A stretch of DNA of 33,573 nucleotides from an uncultured Verrucomicrobiota bacterium (GTDB lineage Bacteria > Verrucomicrobiota > Verrucomicrobiia > Limisphaerales > UBA9464): assembly GCA_903896505.1 (NCBI GenBank), contig CAITXU010000162.1, positions 1-33,573 of the forward strand. Direction: 5' to 3'. Position numbers and translations under genes: made by a program. Shown piece by piece: positions 6,882 to 14,855 of the stretch; position 1 is the first letter of the stretch, and every line of letters starts with the position of its first letter. The notes under the pieces were generated by a model. The model made no database searches. It was not told where the DNA came from and worked only from the letters and a program-made list of their open reading frames with translations.

Positions 6882-8358
6882 GGTTCAACTTTCTCTCCAA
6901 CCGTTGCATGGCGAGGGATGCCGCATAGCTCATCCCAAAGTAGAGGGCCGCTGTCATCAGCCCCAGCCCGAGATAATCACCGGTGTCGTTGGCCCGGATT
7001 TGATATTCCTTGGTCAATTCAACAATTGCGATCACCGAGACGATGGAGGAATCCTTGAACATCGCGATCAAATCGTTGCTCATCGGAGGCAGCACCAGTC
7101 GAAAGGCCTGAGGCAGGATGATGCGGCGGATGGTGAGCCACCGGCTCATGCCCAACGCCGCTGCTGCTTCCCATTGGCCTCGAGGAATGGCCCCAAATCC
7201 AGCCCGATAATTTTCCGCCTCGCTGGCGGCGTAGTTCAGGCCCAGCGCCAGTATCGCTGCCACATACTCGCTGAGCCGCAACCCCAATTGTTGCGCCAGA
7301 CCGTAGTAGATAAAGTAGAGCTGAATGAGCAAGGGGGTTCCCCGCATGACTTCCGTGTAGGCGATGGCCAGCCAGCGCAGCGGACGCGGGCCATGCAGTC
7401 GTGCCATGACCACGCCAAGGCCCACTGCGACGGCCACCGACATGCCCGCCACCGTCAACCCGACGGTCGTTAGCGATGCCCGCAGCAGGAGTGGAAGGTA
7501 CCGACCAATTTCAGTCCAGACGGTCAGCGGCGCGGCTTTGGTGACCTCCTCTTCCTTGAATGTTCGGAGGGCCTCCTGCTCGGGTCCCCACAGCTCATAG
7601 TGTCGATGAATCTTCTCCAGAGTGCCGTCGGCCAGCAGTTCTACCAATGCTTTGTCGATGGCTTGACGCAAGCCGACTTCTCCCAAAGGAATCCCGATGG
7701 CGTAATATCCTGGGGCAAATCCATCTCCAGCAAGGCGAAGTTCCGGATCGGGCTTGGCAAAATGAATGGCCACCGGGGAATCCACCAGCACGGCGGCCAG
7801 TCGTCCGACCTTCAGATCGCGAAAGGTCTCAGCATTGCCTTGGTAAATTCGCGTGGTGATTTCCGGATGCGCTTGCAGCACCCGCAATGAGACGGAGCCC
7901 GAAAGCACTCCAATGCTGCCACCGGCCAGGTCCTTCAGACCTTGCACGTTGGTCCGCGACGCCAGCACAACCAACTGTTGACTGTAAACGAGGTAGGGTC
8001 GCGACAACTCGACTCGTCCGGCATTTTCCGGCGTTCGCTCCAGACCATTGAGAATGATGTCGAACGACTGCTGTTTGAGTGCCGGGACCAGCATGTCCCA
8101 GTTTTCCTGGACCATTTCCGCGTGGACACCCAGCCGGGCGGCAAGCGCATCGGCAAGCTCCGCCTCAAATCCGGTCAATTTGTCCGGGGCCGACGGCTCA
8201 TGAAAGACATAGGGAGCGCCGCCCTCGGCATCCGCCCCCCAGCGCAAGGCTCCGCGTTGGCGCACTTTTCCGAGCGCATCCCCGTGGGCTGCCTCAGGCC
8301 AGCCCATCAGAATCAACGCTGCGACAACCGCTCGCAGCCAGAAAAAAGAATTGGTCAC
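6868..8358 (-). CDS. Amino acid ABC transporter, fused substrate-binding protein and permease
   Basis: One 496-residue polypeptide combines two normally separate subunits. A signal peptide (MTNSFFWLRAVVAALILMGW...AHG) is followed by a family-3 solute-binding domain (about residues 30-265) with GFEAELADALAARLG, FDIILNGLERTPEN and VLSGSVSL. A linker near 265-285 leads to a HisM/GlnP-type permease (about 285-490) with several membrane spans. It includes the EAA-loop segment EAAAALGMSRWLTIRRIILPQA, which docks the ATPase, and MRGTPLLIQLYFIYYGL. Tethered binding domains of this kind are known in some glutamine-type importers. The adjacent ATPase completes the transporter. The upstream region holds repeats and its promoter. 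Confidence 0.92.
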   Translation of the reverse strand: MTNSFFWLRAVVAALILMGWPEAAHGDALGKVRQRGALRWGADAEGGAPYVFHEPSAPDKLTGFEAELADALAARLGVHAEMVQENWDMLVPALKQQSFDIILNGLERTPENAGRVELSRPYLVYSQQLVVLASRTNVQGLKDLAGGSIGVLSGSVSLRVLQAHPEITTRIYQGNAETFRDLKVGRLAAVLVDSPVAIHFAKPDPELRLAGDGFAPGYYAIGIPLGEVGLRQAIDKALVELLADGTLEKIHRHYELWGPEQEALRTFKEEEVTKAAPLTVWTEIGRYLPLLLRASLTTVGLTVAGMSVAVAVGLGVVMARLHGPRPLRWLAIAYTEVMRGTPLLIQLYFIYYGLAQQLGLRLSEYVAAILALGLNYAASEAENYRAGFGAIPRGQWEAAAALGMSRWLTIRRIILPQAFRLVLPPMSNDLIAMFKDSSIVSVIAIVELTKEYQIRANDTGDYLGLGLMTAALYFGMSYAASLAMQRLERKLNHDRG

Positions 8359-8478
8359 GTTGCTTGAAAACGACAGGTCCCTTGCTGCGACAAGTTGGTT
8401 TCGGGTACAATAAAAATTTTCATCCGGAGAGGATTATTTTTTGCAGCGGGACGTCCGGCGTGAAAACAAACCCAAAAG

Positions 8479-8610
8479 AGTGGCAGCGGCTTCCAGCCGC
8501 TCTCAGGACTGAAGCTTTGCGAATGTAATCCAGCCTTCCCATCGCAAGGTGAAAGTGGCAGCGGCTTCCAGCCGCTCTCAGGACTGAAGCCTTGCGAATG
8601 TAACTCAGCC
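8479..8610. repeat. 57-bp direct repeat, two copies
   Basis: Copies at 8479-8535 and 8554-8610 start AGTGGCAGCGGCTTCCAGCC and end GCGAATGTAA(T/C)(C/T)CAGCC, differing at only a few positions, with an 18-base spacer. Each contains the palindrome AGCGGCT-TCC-AGCCGCT (8485-8501 and 8560-8576). A third isolated palindrome lies at 8664-8680. The whole 8359-8829 interval between the transporter and the peptidase has no gene. Frames through it are repeat-derived. Confidence 0.8.
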
Positions 8611-8663
8611 AGCCCAAACCGAGCAAAGCGGCGGGACGCCGCTGCCACACTGTTGCGCAAGCA

Positions 8664-8680
8664 GCGGCTTCCAGCCGCTT
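8664..8680. repeat. Isolated AGCGGCT-TCC-AGCCGCT hairpin
   Basis: The same 17-base palindrome found inside both 57-bp repeats, here without the rest of the unit. It has 7-bp arms and a TCC loop. Confidence 0.7.
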
Positions 8681-8829
8681 TCTGGCTCGGTCATCCCAAG
8701 GATACCACGCACTTTTCTCGCGCTATGAGCAAAATGGTCCAATTCTGGTGGGACCGGAATTGTATGCCTGACTGAATTCCACCGGAAACCTTGCCTCGCA
8801 TGCCCGTTTAACGGCAGCGTTTTGCCGTG

Positions 8830-10911
8830 ATGTCCTTCAGCCCATTCTTCCGGCTCTCGCTGGTCGGTGTTATCATCGGGTCGGTCCTCCGTTTTGACGT
8901 CGCCGCCGAATCGCCCCACCCGATCACCTTCAGTGACCTTTCGGCCAGTCGTCGGGTCTCCGAACCCCGGCTTTCCCCCGATGGCCGTTCTCTCGCGTAC
9001 GTCATTGGCGAGGTCGATTTGGCGGAGAATCGCACCGACAGCGATATCTGGATTGTTCCCTCGGTGGGCGGGACCCCACGCCGCCTGACTGCCAGCCCCA
9101 AACAGGACCGCCATCCGACCTGGTCGCTGGACGGAAAGTGGATTGCCTTCGAGTCCAATCGCGATGGGGACTACCAGATTTACGTGATCTCGACCTCCGG
9201 CGGCGAAGCCCGGCGATTGACCCATCTCTCCACGGGTGCCAATCAGCCGGTTTGGTCTCCGGACGGCCACCACATTGCCTTCATTTCCGCGGTGTTTCCG
9301 GAATTCTCCGAGCGTCCCTTTGCCGAATCCGATGCCGCCAACAAGGAACGGCTCGAATCGCAGGAAAAGAGCAAGGTCAAGGCCCGGGTGTACACCCAGT
9401 TGCTCCTGCGTCACTGGGACTCCTGGAATGACGGACGCCGACAGCATCTCTTTGTGATCGACATGGATCAGGAACAGGTGGTCGGTTCCCCGCGAGACCT
9501 CACCCCGGGACCGTGGGATGCCGTGCCCAATTCCACCACCTTTTCGGCGGGCGACGAATTCGCCTTTTCCCCGGATGGCCAGCAACTTGCCTACACGCGC
9601 ACTCCCGAAATCACGCGAGAAGAGGCCTGGGACACCAATCATGATCTTTGGGTGGTGCCCGTGGCCGGTGGCACGCCCCGGGCGCTGACGACCAATCCGG
9701 CTGCGGATGGATGCCCCCGCTTCTCTCCCGATGGCAAATGGCTCGCCTATCGGGCGCAGAGTCGTCGGGGATTTGAGGCGGACCGCTGGCAGTTGATGCT
9801 TTTGGACCGGTCGACCGGAAAATCCGTCAGTCTGACGGCGGGCTGGGATGTTTCGGTCGAGGACCTGATCTGGAGCACCGACAGCCAGTCGCTGGTGGTG
9901 ACCGCTGAGGACCGTGGGACCAAGATTTTTTGGAGCCTGCCGTTGTCGGGTGGAACAGGCCACCCGTTGTTCGTAGGTGGAGCGGCGTCCGATGCCTCCA
10001 TGTCCCTGGACCGTCAATGGGTCTACGGTGTCCGTTCTGGATTCGACCACCCGGCCGAAGTCGTCCGGGTGGCCGCGGAAGGAGGCCAGCCTCAAACCCT
10101 GGCCGAAGCCAATGCGGCGTGGCGGACCAACCTGACGCTTCCGGTGCCCAAATCGGTCACGGTTTCAGGCGCGGGTGGCACGCCGGTCCAGATGTGGGTC
10201 CTGCGTCCGCCGCAATGGCGGGAGGGCGTCAAATATCCCCTTGTTTTTTGGGTGCACGGCGGGCCGCAATCGGCCTTTCTGGATTCGTGGTCCCATCGGT
10301 GGAATGCCCAACTCTGGGCGGCGCAGGGATACATCGTGGCCATGCCCAATCCGCGGGGCAGCACCGGCTTTGGCCAAAAGTTCACCGACGAGATTTCCCG
10401 GGATTGGGGCGGCAAGGTCTTTGAGGACTTGATGGCCTGTTTGGGATGGCTTGAGAACCAGCCCGACGTGGACCGCACCCGTATGGCGGCCGCAGGGGCT
10501 TCCTATGGCGGCTACATGATGAATTGGTTTCAGGGTCACACCGACAAATTCAAGACGTTGGTGACTCATTGCGGTGTGTTTGACTTCAACAGCATGTATG
10601 GGGCCACCGAAGAGCTTTGGTTTGACGAATGGGACCACGGTATTCCGTGGAAGGATGCCGACTTTGCGCGGTGGTCACCGCATGCCTTCGCGGGGCAGTT
10701 CCGGACCCCAAACCTGGTCATTCACAATGAAAACGATTTCCGTGTCCCCTTGAATCAAGGGTTGGCCTTGTTCACCACGCTTCAGCGCCAGGGTGTTCCC
10801 TCAAAGCTCCTCATCTTTCCGGATGAAGGCCACTGGGTCTTAAAACCGCAAAACAGCCAGCTTTGGCACCAGACCATCTTTGACTGGCTGGCCACCTACT
10901 TAAAACCGTGA
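8830..10911 (+). CDS. S9-family prolyl oligopeptidase / acylaminoacyl-peptidase-like, exported
   Basis: A roughly 690-residue serine peptidase with a signal-like N-terminus (MSFSPFFRLSLVGVIIGSVL). Residues about 40-430 contain WD40/PD40-like beta-propeller repeats with recurrent SPDG blocks (LSPDGRSLAYV, SLDGKWIAFESN, SPDGHHIAFIS, SPDGKWLAYRA). The C-terminal alpha/beta-hydrolase domain carries the triad Ser in GASYGGYMM (about residue 558), Asp in NENDFRVP (about 636) and His in DEGHWVL (about 668). HGGPQSAF forms the oxyanion region. Such enzymes cut short peptides or release acylated N-terminal residues. The start may be GTG 8827 or ATG 8830; I prefer the ATG. It is a single gene flanked by repeat islands. 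Confidence 0.9.
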   Translation: MSFSPFFRLSLVGVIIGSVLRFDVAAESPHPITFSDLSASRRVSEPRLSPDGRSLAYVIGEVDLAENRTDSDIWIVPSVGGTPRRLTASPKQDRHPTWSLDGKWIAFESNRDGDYQIYVISTSGGEARRLTHLSTGANQPVWSPDGHHIAFISAVFPEFSERPFAESDAANKERLESQEKSKVKARVYTQLLLRHWDSWNDGRRQHLFVIDMDQEQVVGSPRDLTPGPWDAVPNSTTFSAGDEFAFSPDGQQLAYTRTPEITREEAWDTNHDLWVVPVAGGTPRALTTNPAADGCPRFSPDGKWLAYRAQSRRGFEADRWQLMLLDRSTGKSVSLTAGWDVSVEDLIWSTDSQSLVVTAEDRGTKIFWSLPLSGGTGHPLFVGGAASDASMSLDRQWVYGVRSGFDHPAEVVRVAAEGGQPQTLAEANAAWRTNLTLPVPKSVTVSGAGGTPVQMWVLRPPQWREGVKYPLVFWVHGGPQSAFLDSWSHRWNAQLWAAQGYIVAMPNPRGSTGFGQKFTDEISRDWGGKVFEDLMACLGWLENQPDVDRTRMAAAGASYGGYMMNWFQGHTDKFKTLVTHCGVFDFNSMYGATEELWFDEWDHGIPWKDADFARWSPHAFAGQFRTPNLVIHNENDFRVPLNQGLALFTTLQRQGVPSKLLIFPDEGHWVLKPQNSQLWHQTIFDWLATYLKP

Positions 10912-10920
10912 TGTTCGTAG

Positions 10921-10933
10921 CAACCTCCGGTTG
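10921..10933. repeat. Small hairpin with TCC loop
   Basis: CAACC-TCC-GGTTG directly after the peptidase stop, preceded by TTCGTAG. Similar GTAGC-plus-hairpin units occur at 25284 and 33492 with different stems. It has a five-base stem and no T-run, so it is not a good terminator. Confidence 0.45.
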
Positions 10934-11065
10934 TTGACGCCCACCGGGGGTCGAGAAGGATTTGAATTTTACCGGATCATTGTGATGCTGACGACTACCA
11001 GAGTCTCAACGCGAACGGTTGGCAGCTCGCCACCGAGAAACCCGGTTGAAATCGATATGGGAGGC

Positions 11066-11176
11066 TTGACCCGCAATGGCTCAACGTCCATCCGTTGGAT
11101 GTCCCTCCGGAGGAGGGACTTACCTTCGGAGGGACGCGCTCCCGCAAGTCCCTGATCATTGCAGGGATCATCACCG
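11066..11176. repeat. Palindromic GGAGGGAC repeat, copy 2
   Basis: The shared core runs from TTGACCCGCAATGG through GTTGGATGTCCCTCC (11094-11108), GGAGGGACGCGCTCC and CAAGTCCC. It ends with TCATTGCAGGGATCATCACC, the inverted mate of the left end seen in copy 1 (4934). Each copy thus keeps a recognisable outer end on the opposite side. Confidence 0.65.
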
Positions 11177-11197
11177 TTCCCGTTCAAATGGCACCTC

Positions 11198-11275
11198 GGT
11201 CCTGCGGACAGCCCATCGGCTTCGGTCCTGCGGACGGCCCATTGGCTTCGGTCCTGCGGACGGCCCATTGGCTTC
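11198..11275. repeat. 26-bp tandem repeat, three units
   Basis: Three consecutive 26-bp units at 11198-11223, 11224-11249 and 11250-11275. Units two and three are identical and unit one differs at two positions. Each opens GGTCCTGCGGAC and closes CCATTGGCTTC. A partial fourth unit (GCCCTTGCGGA) follows. A single diverged unit lies at 28404-28429, and a shorter piece near 25127-25145. Confidence 0.85.
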
Positions 11276-11300
11276 GCCCTTGCGGAACTGGCGATATTCC

Positions 11301-11415
11301 AACCGCCGCGGCTCGGTTGGAGCCTCACCTTACCAATGTTGCTGGAAATCAGTAGGTTACGGTGATGAGTCGCAAGGCCACGGTAGGGCGAACCTCCTGG
11401 TGAGCCGCGGCGGTT
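11301..11415. repeat. 115-bp imperfect palindrome, copy A
   Basis: The left arm (11301-11334) begins AACCGCCGCGGCTC and the right arm (11382-11415) ends GAGCCGCGGCGGTT. The 34-base arms pair through their outer 14 bases and again at GGAG and TACC. A second copy of exactly the same total length lies at 28457-28571, and a right-half copy at 24911-24944. The DNA after it (11416-11490) also resembles the DNA after 24944, sharing CATCTGCGAAAA and GGACAAATTT. The interval 10912-11520 contains only repeats. Confidence 0.8.
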
Positions 11416-11520
11416 CGTACCACCCCTGATATCACCCACGCCCCTGTCATTCATCTGCGAAAACCTGCGAACTCTGCGGACAAATTTTTCCGTTTGGTTC
11501 TTATCGGGGAACACCTCCCC

Positions 11521-12900
11521 TCAGCGCCCGGTCACCAACGTCCACCAACGGCGGGGTTCCTGAATGAGTAACTCGCGGACAAGATGGTGGACCTCAGCGG
11601 CGCGTGGTTCCATAAGGCGTCCACACAGGACAAACGCAAAGGTATAGCACAGGGACACCAAGGCGAAGTAGACGCTGTACCGGTTCCATTGAAGTCCAAA
11701 GAGGACGGAGGAACGGTCGCCGATGGCGTCCAGCAGCAGGCCCCAGAGAACCGGCGATAGGCCGAGCGTGATCTGCCAGACCACCATGAAGATGGCGAAA
11801 AAATGGTTCCGTCCCATCCGTGGAGCCAATTGGAGAGCCAGACGGTTGTTGGAAGCCGAAAACAGGGCATTCACCAATCCCAGGAGGCCCATCAAGGGGA
11901 GGGCCATGCGAACCCCGGGATGAACCAGTCCCGAGGCGGCCAGCCACCAGCCAAATCCAATGACGAACCCGACCACCATGGTAAATTCCAGCATCGGTTT
12001 GCTACCCAGGCGATCCAGGCGAGGTCCCGCCAGCCACGGGGCTGCCAACCCGCCGATGAAGGAGATGGAGACATAGTACAGAATATGGTCTTCGCGCAGT
12101 CCGGCACCGTCGCGGAGGTACTTGACCAGGAAGGTCGTGAGTCCCCCATAGGCCAGCGACCAGGCGGCATTCACTTGAAGCAAACGCCGGAACGCCGGAT
12201 GCGAGGCCAGCGCCAGCCACGGAACCGGACCAACACCGGTATCGGTGTCGGGTGGGGGCAGGACATCTGGAATTCGGCGGAGGATCGGTAGACTGATGGC
12301 TCCTGCAACGGCAGCGAAAAGAAACACGACCGGAAAGCGCCAGCGTCCCCAAGTAGAGCCGAGGACCCAACCACTGAAGGCAAGGGCCACCATGCTGGCA
12401 GCGTTCGCGCAGAATTGGTCCCGGGCAAAGTGACGACCCCGGGCAGGCACAGGGATCAGTTCCATGATCCAAGGCAGCCAGGCGGAGCTGGAAATGCCCC
12501 GGAACAGATTGAATCCAAACAGGAGGGAAAGGATCAGGACCAAACGGGTGGCATCGTCCAGGAAAGTGCTGGTCAGGGGAACGGCTGCCATGAGGAAGAC
12601 AAAGGCCACCCGGGTGGACCATCCTCCGAGGACAAACCGCTGAAATCCGATTCGGTTGATGAAACGGGCGGCCGGCAGATTGGTAATGACCAGCAGCGGC
12701 ATCATTCCAGCCAATACCCCCAAGACTGTCGCACTAGCCCCCAACGACTTGGCGTACAACACCATCGGGCTGTTGAGTACCGGCTGAAAGGAAAGGGCGT
12801 TAAAGGCAGAAAACCAGTACAGGGCACCTAATCCGGGCGGAATTGCATCCGAGACCGTCAGACGGGGGACCGCCGGCGTGGGATCACTGGCGGCGGACAT
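11521..12900 (-). CDS. MFS transporter
   Basis: A 459-residue membrane protein with about twelve hydrophobic spans in the two-bundle layout of the major facilitator superfamily. Pieces include LGALYWFSAFNALSFQPVLNSP in the first span, FINRIGFQRFVLGGWSTR in the loop between spans two and three, a central hydrophilic loop (RRIPDVLPPPDTDTGVGP, around residue 215), and WLAGPRLDRLGSKPMLEF in the equivalent second-half loop. Long-chain sugar or drug substrates are both possible and I cannot choose. The next gene upstream on this strand (the YebC-family gene) ends 26 bases before its start, so the two are likely cotranscribed. Confidence 0.85.
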   Translation of the reverse strand: MSAASDPTPAVPRLTVSDAIPPGLGALYWFSAFNALSFQPVLNSPMVLYAKSLGASATVLGVLAGMMPLLVITNLPAARFINRIGFQRFVLGGWSTRVAFVFLMAAVPLTSTFLDDATRLVLILSLLFGFNLFRGISSSAWLPWIMELIPVPARGRHFARDQFCANAASMVALAFSGWVLGSTWGRWRFPVVFLFAAVAGAISLPILRRIPDVLPPPDTDTGVGPVPWLALASHPAFRRLLQVNAAWSLAYGGLTTFLVKYLRDGAGLREDHILYYVSISFIGGLAAPWLAGPRLDRLGSKPMLEFTMVVGFVIGFGWWLAASGLVHPGVRMALPLMGLLGLVNALFSASNNRLALQLAPRMGRNHFFAIFMVVWQITLGLSPVLWGLLLDAIGDRSSVLFGLQWNRYSVYFALVSLCYTFAFVLCGRLMEPRAAEVHHLVRELLIQEPRRWWTLVTGR

Positions 12901-12926
12901 GGCGGTGGGAATGGGACGGCCCGTCG

Positions 12927-13649
12927 TCAGGCAAGCCCGGCGTAGACTTGATGGACGTCGTCATGATCGTCCAGTTCATGGAGAAAATCCGTGACCTCTT
13001 TTCTGTCGGCTTCGCCCAAAGCCACTGGATTCTTGGCGATGTAGCGCAGTTCACTGGCCAACAGCTTCCAGCCATTGCGTGTCAACCAGCTTGAAACAGT
13101 GCCAAGGTCCTTGGACTCGGCCAGGAAGCGGAAACCGATCTGACCTTCCGGAACTTCCCCTGCCTCCAACGGCTCCACATTTTGAGCACCGGCCTCAATG
13201 GCGTCGCCTTCAGCGTCGCGTTTGGCATCCGCATGGGTGGCCTCAACCACTCCCCAGCGGTCAAAAAAGAAACTCATGCTGCCGGGCTGACCCAACTGAT
13301 AATCCTTGAACAAGTGACGGATTTCCGGGGCGGTCCGGTTCCGGTTGTCCGTCAGGCACTCGACAATGACCGGAATTTTGTGGGGACCAAAGCCCTCGTA
13401 AGTGATGGTCTCGAACTCGACCTTTTCACCGGTCAATCCAGCACCCTTCTTGATGGCCCGTTCAATGGTGTCGCGGGGCACAGACGCCTTTTTGGCCTTT
13501 TCCACGGCGGCCGATAGCCGCGCGTTGGTATCGGGCTCGGCCCCGCCCAGCTTGGCCGCCACCATGATTTCGCGGACGAGTTTGCCGACCACCTGACCGC
13601 GTTTGAGGGCGTAAAGTTCACGCCCTGCCTGTTTCCACTGAGCACCCAT
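12927..13649 (-). CDS. YebC/PmpR-family regulator
   Basis: A 240-residue protein of the YebC family, once described as DNA-binding regulators and now linked to relieving ribosome stalling at polyproline-type stretches. Family blocks are visible: LVREIMVAAKLGGAEPDTNARLSAAVEKAK (about 25-55), VPRDTIERAIKKGAG, YEGFGPHKIPVIVECLTDNRNRTAPEIRH, and GSMSFFFDRWG. The N-terminus (MGAQWKQAGRELYALKRGQV) replaces the common GHSKW..I motif, as in the YeeN-like branch. The start at ATG 13649 fits. It lies 26 bases upstream of the MFS gene on the same strand. Confidence 0.88.
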   Translation of the reverse strand: MGAQWKQAGRELYALKRGQVVGKLVREIMVAAKLGGAEPDTNARLSAAVEKAKKASVPRDTIERAIKKGAGLTGEKVEFETITYEGFGPHKIPVIVECLTDNRNRTAPEIRHLFKDYQLGQPGSMSFFFDRWGVVEATHADAKRDAEGDAIEAGAQNVEPLEAGEVPEGQIGFRFLAESKDLGTVSSWLTRNGWKLLASELRYIAKNPVALGEADRKEVTDFLHELDDHDDVHQVYAGLA

Positions 13650-13723
13650 GACTGGGTCGAAGATGGATCAAGCCTGACCTGGTGGGAAGCACCAAGCGAT
13701 CAGCGCCGGCTTCCGGAAGACGA

Positions 13724-14518
13724 CTACGGAAGAGTCACCACTCGATAATATCGTGTGGGAAGGCCACGGACGGTATCCGTCACACATTGGACCGTTCCAT
13801 CGCCGGTGACCGGTGTACCGAGGTTGTTCCACAGATTCGTCGAAGCGACGGACGAATATTGAATTTGGTACAATTGATTTGAAGCAGTGTTCCAGCAGAT
13901 GTCGACGGTCGCGGGAGCGATGGAAACGTACGAACTATTGGTTGCCCCAAAGGCCTGCAGTTCCGTGATCCGTGGACCGCCGAAGCTCTGACGTGGAAGG
14001 CCCACGAATTCAGCACGAAATTCCTGGGCAGTGGTGGGCGGAATCTGGGCGGCGAGCAGCAGGTACGACTTGCTATCGATGTATCGGTACGGGTTCCCGG
14101 GCTGAAATTGGAAGAGAACGAGGTCAAAATTGGTTGAGCCAAGGCTTTTAGCCTTCAATGTGAATTGCGCAAACTCGCGGGCGCGTGGAGTCGGGTAATC
14201 ATTCTTGGCGAAAAGTTTGAATGACTCAACGGTGACCGGTGTGCGGGTGCGCCACTGAATGAAATGCACAAATCCGTCCGGAGCGGAGTCGTCAAACACC
14301 ACATCCCCTTTTTCATAGGGAAAGGTGGTGAACTCGCCGCCGAAGACATCACGAGAGTCAAAGGCGTTGGGTTGTGAGTTCCAAAGCGCAAAGTGGCTAT
14401 TCGTTGTAACGACGACTCCGTTGGTGATGCTCCACAAATTATATGACGGGTCCAATTGGGCGACGGCTGCTGTGCGGAAGAGCAGGGCAACGATTAACAA
14501 GACCAATTTCGTTCTCAT
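13724..14518 (-). CDS. Secreted protein of unknown function
   Basis: A 264-residue protein with a signal peptide (MRTKLVLLIVALLFRTAAVAQ). The body is beta-rich, with WSITNGVVVTT, FALWNSQPNAFDSRDVFGG, FVHFIQWRTRTPVTVESFKLFAK and a PRITELQAFG segment, a discoidin-like (F5/8-type) signature around residue 195. The C-terminus, with WNTASNQLYQIQYSS, WNNLGTPVTGDGT and RYYRVVTLP, is a short beta-sandwich tail common in exported verrucomicrobial proteins. I chose ATG 14518 because it begins the signal peptide; an upstream ATG at 14599 would place 27 residues in front. It probably binds a surface or carbohydrate ligand, but this is a guess. Confidence 0.75.
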   Translation of the reverse strand: MRTKLVLLIVALLFRTAAVAQLDPSYNLWSITNGVVVTTNSHFALWNSQPNAFDSRDVFGGEFTTFPYEKGDVVFDDSAPDGFVHFIQWRTRTPVTVESFKLFAKNDYPTPRAREFAQFTLKAKSLGSTNFDLVLFQFQPGNPYRYIDSKSYLLLAAQIPPTTAQEFRAEFVGLPRQSFGGPRITELQAFGATNSSYVSIAPATVDICWNTASNQLYQIQYSSVASTNLWNNLGTPVTGDGTVQCVTDTVRGLPTRYYRVVTLP

Positions 14519-14855
14519 GAGATGTTGGGCGGGTGATTTGGTAAAAAATCGACCGTGGATCAGGCTTTTTCGACCGGCATCGGCCAAGTCTTTGGCCATT
14601 ACCAGGCTCTAATCAGGCACACAACAGGTTTGACGGCGTTCTGTCAAATCGGATTTCACTCCGGGGACTTGGGCCGTTTTCCCTAAGAAGCATAAGAGGC
14701 TCAAGTCGGCAGTTTACAGGGTGCCTTCCGTCCGAAGCTTCGAATTGGAAATGACTCGACAGGATAGGTACCTCGGATTTGATTCTCCACCCATGATGCC
14801 AGGCCAACCCAACGGGCTCCGGTAGACTCCAAAACGCCCCGGATTCTCGCGCGCC
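14519..14855. other. Gene-free stretch between divergent genes
   Basis: It separates the minus-strand secreted protein from the plus-strand broken leucine-rich-repeat gene. An 82-codon minus-strand frame (14613-14861) has no recognisable domain. CCAAAACGC (14829-14837) and GCGTTTTGG (14877-14885) form a 9-bp inverted repeat that extends into the following pseudogene. Confidence 0.45.

Noticed and set aside
6709..7473. A 254-codon plus-strand frame
   Set aside because: Antisense to the ABC transporter genes, Gln/His/Arg-rich and without motifs.
8605..10095. A 496-codon minus-strand frame
   Set aside because: It is antisense to the S9 peptidase, whose catalytic motifs on the plus strand are clear. 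The composition is typical of a high-GC shadow frame.
10969..11514. A 181-codon minus-strand frame across the repeat island
   Set aside because: It spans the 26-bp tandem and both palindromic elements; its repetitive RPQDRSQWAVRRTEADG pattern is the tandem repeat translated.
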